This document shows, piece by piece, positions 53,623-62,874 of a stretch of DNA of 64,000 bases (positions within the stretch are counted from its first letter, which is position 1; each line of letters begins with the position of its first letter). The position numbers and the translations under genes are program-made. The DNA is from Acetobacterium woodii DSM 1030 (GTDB lineage Bacteria; Bacillota; Clostridia; Eubacteriales; Eubacteriaceae), in NCBI RefSeq assembly GCF_000247605.1, contig NC_016894.1, forward strand, positions 2,221,732-2,285,731. The letters are read 5' to 3'. Below the pieces are notes generated by a model that searched no databases, was not told where the DNA came from, and was given only the letters and a program-made list of their open reading frames with translations.

Positions 53623-54975
53623 CTAATTTAACAAGGGTTTGTCAAATTCGTTTTCCATAAAATCTGTGTAATAGTCGCCTTTAATAAACAACGGGTGGCT
53701 AAGAATATCTAATTGTACCTGACTGGTATGATCGATCCCTTCGATGACCAGTTCGCATAAGGCGGCTTTCATTTTACGAATGGTCAATTCTCGTGTTTTC
53801 GAATGTACAATTAATTTCCCAACCATTGAATCATAGTAGGGGGGGATTGTATAGCCTTGATAAAGCAAGGTATCAAAGCGCACCCAAGGACCACCGGGAA
53901 CATGGAGAAATTCAATGGTTCCGCAATTAGGGCGAAAATTCAGTAGTGGGTTTTCGGCATTAATTCGACATTCGATGGCATGCCCACGAATAATTACATC
54001 TTCCTGTTCAAAGGTCAGGGGAAGATCGGCAGCAATTCGAATTTGCCATTTAACAATATCGATGCCAGTAACCATTTCGGTAATTGGATGTTCGACTTGC
54101 AATCGGGTATTCATTTCCATAAAATAAAAATGTCCATCAGTATCCATTAAAAATTCAATCGTCCCCGCATTTTCATAACCAATCGTGAGTGCTGCTTGGC
54201 GGGAAACTGCAATCATCTTATTTCGAATTTCCGGAGTAATCGAAGGGGAGGGGCTTTCTTCCAGCAATTTCTGATTTTTTCGTTGGATCGAACATTCGCG
54301 CTCACCCAACGCTACCACATTCCGATGTCGATCACAGAGGAGTTGAATTTCAATATGCTTTACTTTAGTAAGAAACTTCTCCAGATAAACACCATCGTCA
54401 TTAAAGGTATTTTGGGCTTCCTGTCTTGCTAGCGCGTATTCATTTAAAAAATCCTCAGACCGTTCAACCAAACGGATACCTTTGCCACCACCACCGGAAC
54501 GAGCCTTAACCAAGAGGGGATAGCCGATTTCATCGGCTTTTTTATGTGCTTCATTGGAATCATTTATGATATCAGAACCGGGGACGACCGGGACACCAGC
54601 CGCTTTCATTGTCGAACGGGCCTGATCTTTATCGCCCATTTTTTGAATAAGTTCCCAGCTTGGACCGATAAAACTGATACCACATTGCGTACAAAGTCGA
54701 GCAAATTTATGATTTTCGGAAAGTAGACCATACCCCGGGTGGATCGCTTCGGCCCCAGTTAATACGGCCGCCGATAAAATAGCTGAAATATTCAAATAAG
54801 AGTCACTAACTGAAGCAGGACCTATACAAATACTTTCATCGGCGAGGCTGACGTGCAGACTATTTTCATCGGCTGTTGAGAATACCGCCACCGTTGCAAC
54901 TCCCATTTCCTTACACGCCCGGATAATTCGCAGTGCTATTTCGCCGCGGTTTGCGATAAGTATTTTAGAAAACAC
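53623..54975 (-). CDS. accC: Biotin carboxylase
   Basis: 450 residues. Charges biotin on AccB with CO2 using ATP. Seen: the N-terminal FSKILIANRGEIALRIIRACKE, SGGGGKGIR (ATP loop), LECSIQRKNQKLLEESPS-type loop as ERECSIQRKNQK, FYFMEMNTRLQVEHPITEMVTG and RINAENP. AGGAGG is about 9 bases before the ATG. It lies 11 bases after fabZ. Confidence 0.97.
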   Translation of the reverse strand: MFSKILIANRGEIALRIIRACKEMGVATVAVFSTADENSLHVSLADESICIGPASVSDSYLNISAILSAAVLTGAEAIHPGYGLLSENHKFARLCTQCGISFIGPSWELIQKMGDKDQARSTMKAAGVPVVPGSDIINDSNEAHKKADEIGYPLLVKARSGGGGKGIRLVERSEDFLNEYALARQEAQNTFNDDGVYLEKFLTKVKHIEIQLLCDRHRNVVALGERECSIQRKNQKLLEESPSPSITPEIRNKMIAVSRQAALTIGYENAGTIEFLMDTDGHFYFMEMNTRLQVEHPITEMVTGIDIVKWQIRIAADLPLTFEQEDVIIRGHAIECRINAENPLLNFRPNCGTIEFLHVPGGPWVRFDTLLYQGYTIPPYYDSMVGKLIVHSKTRELTIRKMKAALCELVIEGIDHTSQVQLDILSHPLFIKGDYYTDFMENEFDKPLLN

Positions 54976-54986
54976 GGGAAGCCTCC

Positions 54987-55403
54987 TTATTCAATGAGTG
55001 CAAATGAAAAATCACCAACAACTGCCGTCTTACCATTAACCGAACCTGAACCACTGGCGAAATAAAAAGGCGGTTTAGACCGGGTAATACTACAAGTGAT
55101 TTCAATGGTGTCCCCAATAAGGACTTTTTCTTTAAATTTGACTTTATTCAATCCGGTAAAATAAGGTGTTTTTTTTGAATCACTCATATCTGCCAACAAT
55201 ACACAACAGGTCTGAGCCATAATTTCACATAGAATTACCCCAGGAACAACAGGGTTTCCAGGAAAATGCCCCTGTAAAAAAAACTCGTCTCCAGTTACCG
55301 TATAACGCCCAAGAGCAGTATTAGAATCTATTTTTTCAGCCTCATCAATCAGCAGCATAGGCTCCCGATGAGGTAAGATGTTTTTTAATTCGTCACGTTT
55401 CAT
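54987..55403 (-). CDS. fabZ: 3-hydroxyacyl-ACP dehydratase
   Basis: 138 residues, one hot-dog fold. Dehydrates beta-hydroxyacyl-ACP. Seen: LPHREPMLLID near the start, the catalytic His in GHFPGNPVVPGVILCEIMAQ with Glu as partner, and TGLNKVKFKEKVLIGD. 99 bases separate it from accB; no terminator seen there. Confidence 0.95.
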   Translation of the reverse strand: MKRDELKNILPHREPMLLIDEAEKIDSNTALGRYTVTGDEFFLQGHFPGNPVVPGVILCEIMAQTCCVLLADMSDSKKTPYFTGLNKVKFKEKVLIGDTIEITCSITRSKPPFYFASGSGSVNGKTAVVGDFSFALIE

Positions 55404-55502
55404 TCTGATTTCCTTCTGAATTTCTATTTGTGAAAATTCTATTTAGTTACATTGAGATCATGATCGCAGCTAAAAAGTCCTGATTAACGGTCAAGTTAAT
55501 TA

Positions 55503-55976
55503 TTAATCTTCAACAATCCGATAAAGAACCTGTCCGAACTCGACAATTTGTCCGTTACTTACACAAACTTCCATGATCGTCCCTGGCGTTTCAGCCGTAA
55601 TTTCGTTCATCAACTTCATGGCTTCGATAATACAAAGTGTATCACCTTCTTCAAAACGTTGACCTTTTGTAACATAGGGGGGATTTTCCGGCTGACTACT
55701 CTGATAAAAAATACCCACCATCGGAGATTTGATCTCTTTCCAATGACCATTAATAGGCATTTCGATTGATTCCGACGCAACTATCTCACTATTATGGGCA
55801 AGTGGTTGGGAAATTTCTGTAGCTGCTTTACTCACGGTAATATCGGCGGACTGCAACTGTCCGACTTCTCTTTTTATTTCAATTTTTAAGTTTCCCTGAT
55901 CAAGGACAAGACTCGTGAGATTTTCATTCGTCATAATCCTAGCCAGGTTTTGGATTGTTTCGGTTGTTAATTCCAT
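55503..55976 (-). CDS. accB: Biotin carboxyl carrier protein of acetyl-CoA carboxylase
   Basis: 157 residues. The C-terminal biotinyl domain holds EAMKLMNE with the biotinylated lysine, preceded by an IKSPMVGIFYQ region with the thumb. The N-terminal helix (TIQNLARIMTNENLTSLVL) and a polar linker complete the family pattern. It overlaps fabF by 10 bases, so the two are coupled. Confidence 0.96.
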   Translation of the reverse strand: MELTTETIQNLARIMTNENLTSLVLDQGNLKIEIKREVGQLQSADITVSKAATEISQPLAHNSEIVASESIEMPINGHWKEIKSPMVGIFYQSSQPENPPYVTKGQRFEEGDTLCIIEAMKLMNEITAETPGTIMEVCVSNGQIVEFGQVLYRIVED

Positions 55977-57229
55977 GCTGATTCTCCTGTGTACTTGGCA
56001 AACGCAAGACAGGCATTGTGTCCGCCGAATCCGAGTGAAATGGATAACGCAACATCACTTTGCACCTTCCGTTTTTGATTGGGAACATAATCTAAATCAC
56101 AATTCGGATCGGGTACTTGATAACCGATGGTAGGGGGAATAACGCCGTCCCTTAATGCCAGAATCGAAGCAATCGCTTCAATTGCTCCAGCGGCGCCAAG
56201 CATGTGTCCAGTCATCGATTTAGTCGAACTCACAAGCGTTCTGGAAATATTATCACCCAATGCGTTTTTAATGGCAATGGTTTCCGATTTATCGTTAAGT
56301 GGGGTACTAGTCCCATGAGCATTAACATAAATTTGTGATGTTTCAAATTGAATCCCGCCGGCTTTAGCTTCGTCCATTGCCAGACTGATTGCGCGCGTAC
56401 CGCCAATTGCATCTGGATGAGGCGCAGTAATATGATAAGCATCACAGGTATTTCCATATCCTACAATTTCACCGTAAATTTTAGCCCCACGTTTCAGTGC
56501 TGAATCTAAATCTTCTAATATAAGGGCCCCGGCACCTTCGCCCATGACAAACCCGCTTCGTCGTTGATCAAACGGAATCGATGCTTGAGCGGGATCATTA
56601 ACAGTTGTCAACGCAGTTAAGTTGGTAAAGCCGGCAACCGATAAGGGTGAAATACTGGCTTCCGTACCACCAGCTATAATAACATCCGCGTACCCATGTT
56701 TAATATTCCGATAGGCTTCCCCAATGGAATGGGTTCCAGTCGCACAAGCTGTCACAATTGGCAAACAAGGTCCTTGAGCATTATAACGAATGGCAATACT
56801 GCCAGCCGCAATGTTTGAAATCATCATCGGGATAAAGAAAGGTGAAATTCGACTTGCTCCTTTCGTCTCCATTTTTTGACATTCATTAATAAAGGTATGA
56901 ATACCACCAATACCCGAACCCATATAAACACCCAGCCGGGTCGGATCAACATGTTCTTTAACACCGCTATCTTCCATCGCCTGAACGGCAGCCGCGATTC
57001 CATATTGTGTAAACATATCGGTTTTTCGAAGCTCACTTTTTTTAATATAATCAAGCGGTTCAAAATCACGAACTTCACCTGCAATTTTTACTTTTAGATC
57101 AGCGGTATCAAATTTTTTTATAAAATCGATTCCGCATTTTCCGTTTTTCAGGTTTTCCCATAAACTCTCTACGGTATTACCCACTGGTGAAACGGCACCA
57201 CATCCTGTTATGACTACTCGTCGATTCAT
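55967..57229 (-). CDS. fabF: 3-oxoacyl-ACP synthase II
   Basis: 420 residues. Elongating ketosynthase. Seen: VVITGCGAVSPVGN at the start, the nucleophile in TACATGTHSIG, His in NAHGTSTPLNDKSE and KSMTGHMLGAAGAIEA for the Cys-His-His triad. It starts 9 bases after fabG. GGAG upstream of the ATG serves as RBS. Confidence 0.97.
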   Translation of the reverse strand: MNRRVVITGCGAVSPVGNTVESLWENLKNGKCGIDFIKKFDTADLKVKIAGEVRDFEPLDYIKKSELRKTDMFTQYGIAAAVQAMEDSGVKEHVDPTRLGVYMGSGIGGIHTFINECQKMETKGASRISPFFIPMMISNIAAGSIAIRYNAQGPCLPIVTACATGTHSIGEAYRNIKHGYADVIIAGGTEASISPLSVAGFTNLTALTTVNDPAQASIPFDQRRSGFVMGEGAGALILEDLDSALKRGAKIYGEIVGYGNTCDAYHITAPHPDAIGGTRAISLAMDEAKAGGIQFETSQIYVNAHGTSTPLNDKSETIAIKNALGDNISRTLVSSTKSMTGHMLGAAGAIEAIASILALRDGVIPPTIGYQVPDPNCDLDYVPNQKRKVQSDVALSISLGFGGHNACLAFAKYTGESAWN

Positions 57230-57238
57230 TGATTACTC

Positions 57239-57979
57239 CTATATATAAAGACCGCCATCTATTTTAATGACTTCTCCTGTAATGTAGCCTGCTAACTCAC
57301 TCCCTAAATAAACACAGAGATTAGCAATATCATCTGCATCTCCTAAACGTTTCAAAGGAATTTGTTTGAGAATTTCTGCTTTTATCTCCGGTTTCAGTTC
57401 TTTGGTCATATCGGTATCGATAAAACCTGGTGCTATGGCATTGCAAGTTACTCCGCGCATGGCCATTTCTTTAGCTGTTGACTTTGTTAAACCAATCAGT
57501 CCGGCTTTTGCGGCGGCATAATTACATTGACCGACATTACCCATCAGACCTGAAATTGAGGAAATGTTGATAATCCGACCTTTCCGTTTTTTTAAGAGGT
57601 AGGTACCCGCATGTTTGGTCATATTAAATGCGCCTTTAAGATTTGTGGCAATCACTGAGTCAAAATCTTCTTCTTTCATGGCAATTAATAACTTATCATT
57701 GGTAATGCCAGCATTGTTAACAAGGATATCCAAATCACCAAAATCTTGCACGACTTGGGTAACAATAGTTTTGGTCGCGTTAAAGTCGGATACATCACAT
57801 TGATAACTTCTAGCTTCAATACCTAAATCCGACAGCTCTGCAACTGTATCCTCGGCATTTTTTTGACTGCCACGGTACATTAAGGCAACATTACCGTGTG
57901 ATTGGGCAACTTTAAGAGCAATCGCCCGCCCAATCCCTTTAGCTCCGCCTGTGATTAATGCTGTTTTTCCGGTTAACAT
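57239..57979 (-). CDS. fabG: 3-oxoacyl-ACP reductase
   Basis: About 246 residues, a short-chain dehydrogenase using NADPH. Seen: TGGAKGIGRAIAL, the catalytic Ser (SSISGLMGN), Tyr and Lys in YAAAKAGL, and PGFIDTDMT. The open frame begins at ATG 57991; ATG 57979 has GGAAAGGA about 12 bases upstream and matches family starts better. It overlaps the fabD end by 7 bases. Confidence 0.95.
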   Translation of the reverse strand: MLTGKTALITGGAKGIGRAIALKVAQSHGNVALMYRGSQKNAEDTVAELSDLGIEARSYQCDVSDFNATKTIVTQVVQDFGDLDILVNNAGITNDKLLIAMKEEDFDSVIATNLKGAFNMTKHAGTYLLKKRKGRIINISSISGLMGNVGQCNYAAAKAGLIGLTKSTAKEMAMRGVTCNAIAPGFIDTDMTKELKPEIKAEILKQIPLKRLGDADDIANLCVYLGSELAGYITGEVIKIDGGLYI

Positions 57980-58914
57980 ACAAAAGACCATTCCTTTCCC
58001 GCGTTTTTTGCATCAAGATAATCAGTAAAAAGCGTTTCAACATGGTAATAAGTAACTGATTTATCAATTTTTCTGATGAAGCCTCCCAGTGTTTTACCCG
58101 GACCACATTCAATAAAGGTACTAAAACCATCATTAATCATGGTATTCATCGTTTGTTCCCACAATATTGGGTGATTGATTTGATGAAGAATATATGAACG
58201 AACGTCAACTGGGGATTCAGGGTAGGGTTTAGCATAGGCATTGGAATACAATGGAATTGTTCCTTTTAAAAAGGTCAGTTCATATATTTTAGACTCTAAC
58301 TGATTGGTTGCATAGGTCATGAATGGAGAATGGAATCCCCCTGATAAAGTCAGCGGAATTCCGCGTCCGTCCATTTCTTTCACTCGTTTTAAAAATAACG
58401 CCTGATCTTCCTTCAAAAGAGAAACAACTAGTTGTCCGGGACAATTATAATTTACTGGGTAACATTGATTGAATTCTTTACAAATAGCTTCTACTTTTTC
58501 ATGGTCAAGCTTTAAAACGGCAATCATTACGGCTGGAACCATTTGGGCCGCTTCTTGCATCGCCTGTCCACGTTTTATAACAAATTTCAAGCCATCTTCC
58601 AACGAAAAAACACCAGAAGCAACCAGACCAGAAACTTCACCAAGAGAAAATCCGGCAATGCCTTGAGGTTCAACACCAATACAATTTAAGGCCGAGAGAG
58701 CTGCCAATTCCACTGCAAAAATGCATGGTTGGGTATTATGGGTTTGATTAAGTTCTGTCGTTGGTCCTTCAAAACAAAGTTTGGAAGTTCCGTGATGAAG
58801 TGAATCAATCTGATCAAAAACATGTCGTGCAGTTGGGCTTAAGTCATAAAGCGGTTTTCCCATTCCAACAAATTGCGAACCTTGACCAGGGAATAGCAGT
58901 GCTATTTTACCCAT
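57973..58914 (-). CDS. fabD: Malonyl-CoA:ACP transacylase
   Basis: 313 residues. Loads malonyl groups onto ACP. Seen: LLFPGQGSQFVGMG, the active Ser in GFSLGEVSGL, an Arg in IKRGQAMQEA and the His in SGGFHSPFM. It overlaps fabK by 13 bases and fabG by 7. Confidence 0.96.
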   Translation of the reverse strand: MGKIALLFPGQGSQFVGMGKPLYDLSPTARHVFDQIDSLHHGTSKLCFEGPTTELNQTHNTQPCIFAVELAALSALNCIGVEPQGIAGFSLGEVSGLVASGVFSLEDGLKFVIKRGQAMQEAAQMVPAVMIAVLKLDHEKVEAICKEFNQCYPVNYNCPGQLVVSLLKEDQALFLKRVKEMDGRGIPLTLSGGFHSPFMTYATNQLESKIYELTFLKGTIPLYSNAYAKPYPESPVDVRSYILHQINHPILWEQTMNTMINDGFSTFIECGPGKTLGGFIRKIDKSVTYYHVETLFTDYLDAKNAGKEWSFVC

Positions 58915-59849
58915 CGTAATCCTCCTTTTAAAACAGTTTCAGTTTCTTTAGCCAGTGTTAAAATTATGTCTTTTACACTTTGCTTATGTTTAATCATTCC
59001 AGCAATCTGTCCAGCCATAAAGCAGCCTTTTTGAGAATCACCTTCCTGAGCAGCAATGCGCAAGGCACCGCGACCATATTCTTCTAAAACTTCTTTAGGG
59101 GTGGTCGGATCATTTTCGGCCCGGATAAAGTCCTTTGAAAAGGTAGTTTTTAAAGAACGCACCGGATGTCCTAAGGAACGTCCACTTAAGGTTGTATCAA
59201 TATCTTTGGCTTTGATAATTTTATCTTTATAATTCTCGTGAATATTTGTTTCATGAGCGACTAAAAAGCGCGTACCTAATTGAACCCCAACCGCACCCAG
59301 CATTAAAGCGGCCGCAATTCCACGCCCGTCACCAATGCCACCGGCCGCAATTACCGGGATCGAAACCGCATCACAAACCTGCGGAACTAACGGCAGAGTC
59401 GCCATTTCACCGACATGACCGCCTGATTCGCCACCTTCAGCAATGACCGCAGTAGCACCCGCTCGTTCTGAAAATCGGGCTAACCCCGTTGAAGGTACTA
59501 CGGGAATAACTTTAATTCCAGCATCAATCCATAATTTCATAAATTTCCCCGGGTTCCCGGCACCGGTTGTAACAACCGCGACATGTTCGTCAATGAGAAC
59601 CTGTGCAATTTGATCGACATGGGGATTCATCAACATCACATTAACACCAAAAGGCTTATCTGTGAGACTTTTGGCTTTTTGAATTTCCTGACGCAACCAA
59701 TTTTCATCAGCGTTCATTGACGATATAATCCCTAAACCACCTGCATTTGACACGGCAGCTGCAAGCTGAGCATCGGATATCCATGCCATTCCTCCTTGAA
59801 GAATGGGAAATTCAATGTTTAAAAGTTCGCAGAGGGGAGTTATAATCAT
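58902..59849 (-). CDS. fabK: Enoyl-ACP reductase II, FMN-dependent
   Basis: 315 residues. FabK type of enoyl reductase, a TIM-barrel flavoprotein typical of Firmicutes lacking FabI. Seen: FPILQGGMAWISDAQLAAAVSNAGGLGII, VTTGAGNPGKF, EGGESGGHVG with the active His, and GGIGDGRGIAAALMLGAVGVQLGTRF. It lies between acpP (10 bases) and fabD (overlap). Confidence 0.95.
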   Translation of the reverse strand: MIITPLCELLNIEFPILQGGMAWISDAQLAAAVSNAGGLGIISSMNADENWLRQEIQKAKSLTDKPFGVNVMLMNPHVDQIAQVLIDEHVAVVTTGAGNPGKFMKLWIDAGIKVIPVVPSTGLARFSERAGATAVIAEGGESGGHVGEMATLPLVPQVCDAVSIPVIAAGGIGDGRGIAAALMLGAVGVQLGTRFLVAHETNIHENYKDKIIKAKDIDTTLSGRSLGHPVRSLKTTFSKDFIRAENDPTTPKEVLEEYGRGALRIAAQEGDSQKGCFMAGQIAGMIKHKQSVKDIILTLAKETETVLKGGLRWVK

Positions 59850-59859
59850 ATCATTTCAC

Positions 59860-60081
59860 CTAAGCGATTGCTTTTTCAATGAGGTTGACTACGTCCCCGA
59901 TGGTCTGAATTTCGCCATCCATTTCAATACTGGTATCAAACGACTCTTCGATTTCCATCACCAATTCCACCGTATCGAGAGAATCCAACTCTAGTTCTTC
60001 AAATGTTGAGTCAATTGTAACTTCTAAATCTTGTTCGTCTTTATAATTCCGTAAAATTTCCACTACTTTTTCTAATACCAT
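59860..60081 (-). CDS. acpP: Acyl carrier protein
   Basis: 73 residues. The phosphopantetheine serine is in ELELDSLDTVELVMEIEE; helix II with acidic residues follows as usual. AGGAGG is 7 bases before the ATG. It lies 77 bases after fabH in the same operon. Confidence 0.96.
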   Translation of the reverse strand: MVLEKVVEILRNYKDEQDLEVTIDSTFEELELDSLDTVELVMEIEESFDTSIEMDGEIQTIGDVVNLIEKAIA

Positions 60082-60158
60082 TTAATTAATCCTCCTAAGA
60101 TTATGACTAAATTTATTTTGTTTTGGATTTAATTCTTTTTATAATTGCAAACGGACCG

Positions 60159-61118
60159 TTAGGACCATTCGATGATGCAAGCGCCAGTTGTCAGGCCACC
60201 GCCAAAAGCTGTTAACGCAATTTTGGTCCCTGGTTTAAAAACATTATTCCGATTGAGTTCATCCAAAACCAATGGAATACTGGCAGCAGAAGTGTTGCCG
60301 CAATTGTTTACTCTCAGGACAAATTTTTCAATCGGAATCTTTAACCGCTTTGCCGCTCCTTCGATGATCCGAAGGTTTGCCTGATGAGGGATAATATAAT
60401 CTATCTCAGTCAATTTAAGACCAGCTTGAGCTGACACCGTACGTAAATCCTTACAGATGGCTGAAACTGCAAAACGATAAACTTCTGGCCCATCCATTTT
60501 AAGATAGGGCAACGGTTTTACTTGGTTTTCTGTCAGGGGATGATTTCCTTTAGGCCAAGGAATGCTTAAGGCATGCTGATTTCCAACCGCCGTAAGCAGA
60601 ATCGCTTTTAAATCATTTCCAGAAGAAAGGACCACAGCGCCGGCACCATCTCCGAATAAAACCGCTGTTGAGCGATCTTGCCAATTGACAAATTTGGACA
60701 TGGCATCGACAGCAACCACAAGAATTTTCATTTCCTGATTTCGACTAAAGTATGCATCAGCAACGTCCAGGCCATAAACAAAACCTGAACAAGCTGCGTT
60801 CAGATCGAAACAAGGACAGCTGGCAGCTAATTTTTCTTGAAGCAGACAAGCTAAAGAAGGGGTGACTGTATCGCCGCCGAGAGTTGGACAGATAATCAAA
60901 TCTATCTCTTCTGGTTTTAGTTGAGCATTTTCGAGCGCATTAAAACTGGCCTTTAGGGCAATCTCCAAAGTGGATTCTGCCACGCAGATATGTCTTGACT
61001 CAATACCAGTTCTCGAAACAATCCATTCGTTCGATGTGTCAAGAAATTGTGCGAGGTCTTTGTTATTCTGAACTGTTTTAGGCAATGCAGAACCAGTTCC
61101 AATAATTGAAAAGGACAT
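60159..61118 (-). CDS. fabH: 3-oxoacyl-ACP synthase III
   Basis: 319 residues from ATG 61118, with GGAGG 5 bases upstream (an in-frame TTG 61130 overlaps that RBS and is rejected). Starts chain synthesis from acyl-CoA and malonyl-ACP. Triad: Cys in DLNAACSGF, His in IPHQANLRI, Asn in NNCGNTSAAS. Other family stretches: TSNEWIVSRTGIESRH and GAGAVVLS. First enzyme gene after fabT. Confidence 0.96.
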   Translation of the reverse strand: MSFSIIGTGSALPKTVQNNKDLAQFLDTSNEWIVSRTGIESRHICVAESTLEIALKASFNALENAQLKPEEIDLIICPTLGGDTVTPSLACLLQEKLAASCPCFDLNAACSGFVYGLDVADAYFSRNQEMKILVVAVDAMSKFVNWQDRSTAVLFGDGAGAVVLSSGNDLKAILLTAVGNQHALSIPWPKGNHPLTENQVKPLPYLKMDGPEVYRFAVSAICKDLRTVSAQAGLKLTEIDYIIPHQANLRIIEGAAKRLKIPIEKFVLRVNNCGNTSAASIPLVLDELNRNNVFKPGTKIALTAFGGGLTTGACIIEWS

Positions 61119-61133
61119 TTGTTCCTCCAAACA

Positions 61134-61616
61134 TCAAGATTCAGACGTTTCATTATCGTCGGATAATCGTGATAATTTTTTTTGAAAAAAACCATTTAGT
61201 TTTTCCATACCATGAATCAAAACTTCTTTTTCTTCATCTGACATTTCTTTAGAAATATCTTTTACCATTTTGCGATGAAAATATTGGTGAATTTTGTCGA
61301 TCCGTAAACCTTTGTCAGTTAACCGGACAAAAACAACACGACCATCAGATTGACTTTTCTCTTTCTTTACGTACCCTTTTTTAGCCAGTTTATTAATAGC
61401 AATTGTTACTGAAGGAAGAGTGATGTTAAGTCGTTGAGCTAGGTCGCTAATGGTTCTTCCGTTATTTTGGTTTTTTCCCACATGCTCAATGAGGTGCATT
61501 TCGTTGATCGTTAAATCAATATTTGTTGATTGCTTCAGTAAATCTTCTTCAAATTTTAAAATATTGTTAAATGTATCAACCAGAATTGCATTAAGTTGCG
61601 ACGAAAAAGAATCCAT
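61134..61616 (-). CDS. fabT: MarR-family regulator of fatty-acid synthesis (FabT-like)
   Basis: 160 residues. Winged helix of MarR type: TINEMHLIEHVGKN, ISDLAQRLNITLPSVTIAINKLAKKGYVKKEKSQSDGRVVFVRLTDKG. Placement at the head of the fab operon, 15 bases before fabH, is the classic FabT location; FabT represses the operon with long acyl-ACP as corepressor. A perfect palindrome overlaps its promoter (61632). GGAGGT is 7 bases before the ATG. Confidence 0.9.
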   Translation of the reverse strand: MDSFSSQLNAILVDTFNNILKFEEDLLKQSTNIDLTINEMHLIEHVGKNQNNGRTISDLAQRLNITLPSVTIAINKLAKKGYVKKEKSQSDGRVVFVRLTDKGLRIDKIHQYFHRKMVKDISKEMSDEEKEVLIHGMEKLNGFFQKKLSRLSDDNETSES

Positions 61617-61631
61617 AAATTCACCTCCACT

Positions 61632-61679
61632 TTAGTTAGATAGTCTAACTAATTATAGCTCTAAAAAAATATTTGTCAA
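61632..61679 (-). promoter_or_regulatory. fab-operon promoter with overlapping FabT-type operator
   Basis: On the minus strand TTGACA (61674-61679) and TATAAT (61652-61657) are separated by 16 bases. Directly after the -10 lies TTAGTTAGA-tag-TCTAACTAA (61632-61652), a perfect 9-bp inverted repeat over the start point. Binding there would block transcription. Confidence 0.85.
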
Positions 61680-61727
61680 GGTGAGCAAAGATTCATCGTG
61701 CTATTTTATGATTTTATTAAGTTTTGT

Positions 61728-62798
61728 TTATTCTAAGTTTTCTGTCAATTCGTCGATTAACGCTTTTACAGTCGTTATTTCAGATATTTTATAAGCATTC
61801 GCACCCGAAAAAACGTAGCCATTTTTAAAATCGCCCTGTTTACCGGCAATCAGTGCTGAGGCAATACAATAAGGTGCTGTTTTATAATCACAAGACTTAA
61901 TACAATTAGTGGGGCAGTGTTTAGGATGTCGCATCCCCGCTTCTGCTTCTTCAAGAAACTTGCTGTTAATAGCGCGGCCTGGTAAACCAGCCGGACTAAC
62001 GATAATTTTGATATCGGTTTGTTTGGCCTTAACTATTGCTTCTTTAAATTTCAAAGAAGCATCACATTCTTTGGTTGCGACAAATCGAGAACCAATTTGC
62101 GCGGCATCTGCGCCAGCTGTCAAAACTTCTTTGACATCGGTCGCTGTCGTAATCCCACCACCAGCAATTAACGGAATATGTCGTCCTATCAAATCCTCAT
62201 AGGGTTTGATTTCTTCGAGTACTCCAGGTATCAGATCCGGCAAATGTTGGTCAGCCAATCGTTCAGGAGTCAGTTCGTCTTTTTTAAACCCTAAATGCCC
62301 ACCGGCCAATGGACCTTCTAGGACAATGGCATCGGGAGCGATTTCATAATGTCGCCACCAGTGTTTTAAAATCAGTTTAGCAACGCGTTTCGACGAAATG
62401 ATTGGCGCAATTTTAGTTAAAGAATTACGGGTCAGTTCGGGTAGGGTTAATGGCAGACCCGCACCAGCAAAAATAATATCAAAGCCGGTTTGCACCGCAT
62501 CTTTTACAAGCTGCTCATATTGTGTGAGCGCAACCATGATATTAATACCAATCGGGCGATTATCGGCAATTTCTTTAGCCCGTTTAAAATGATCTTCCAT
62601 CGCCTGCCTGTTGGTTGTTTTGGGAGAATATTGATAGTTGGGATAGTCGCAGCCCATTTCTACCGCTGACAACACGCCAAGGCCGCCACATCTTGAGACA
62701 TTTCCGGCCAGGCTGGAAAGGGAAACACCAATGCCCATGCCACCTTGAACGATCGGTTTGGAAAATTTCATACTTCCAATATTAAATTGAGTTTTCAA
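61728..62798 (-). CDS. Nitronate-monooxygenase-like flavoprotein (FabK paralogue)
   Basis: 356 residues from TTG 62798, which has AGAGGAGG 6 bases upstream. A FMN TIM-barrel: PIVQGGMGIGVSLSSLAGNV, FAGAGLPL, EGPLAGGHLG (His) and AGGGITTATDVKEVLTAGADAAQIGSRF. Unlike FabK it carries a cysteine cluster near the C-terminus, CPTNCIKSCDYKTAPYC. It could be a nitronate monooxygenase or an enoyl-reductase-like enzyme; placement just upstream of the fab operon gives no proof. It is separated from fabT by its own promoter region. Confidence 0.83.
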   Translation of the reverse strand: MKTQFNIGSMKFSKPIVQGGMGIGVSLSSLAGNVSRCGGLGVLSAVEMGCDYPNYQYSPKTTNRQAMEDHFKRAKEIADNRPIGINIMVALTQYEQLVKDAVQTGFDIIFAGAGLPLTLPELTRNSLTKIAPIISSKRVAKLILKHWWRHYEIAPDAIVLEGPLAGGHLGFKKDELTPERLADQHLPDLIPGVLEEIKPYEDLIGRHIPLIAGGGITTATDVKEVLTAGADAAQIGSRFVATKECDASLKFKEAIVKAKQTDIKIIVSPAGLPGRAINSKFLEEAEAGMRHPKHCPTNCIKSCDYKTAPYCIASALIAGKQGDFKNGYVFSGANAYKISEITTVKALIDELTENLE

Positions 62799-62874
62799 AA
62801 AAAACCTCCTCTGCAATTAATCATGCGATTGGAGGTTATCATAGCATAATGATAATTAATCTGTAAAGAAAAAG

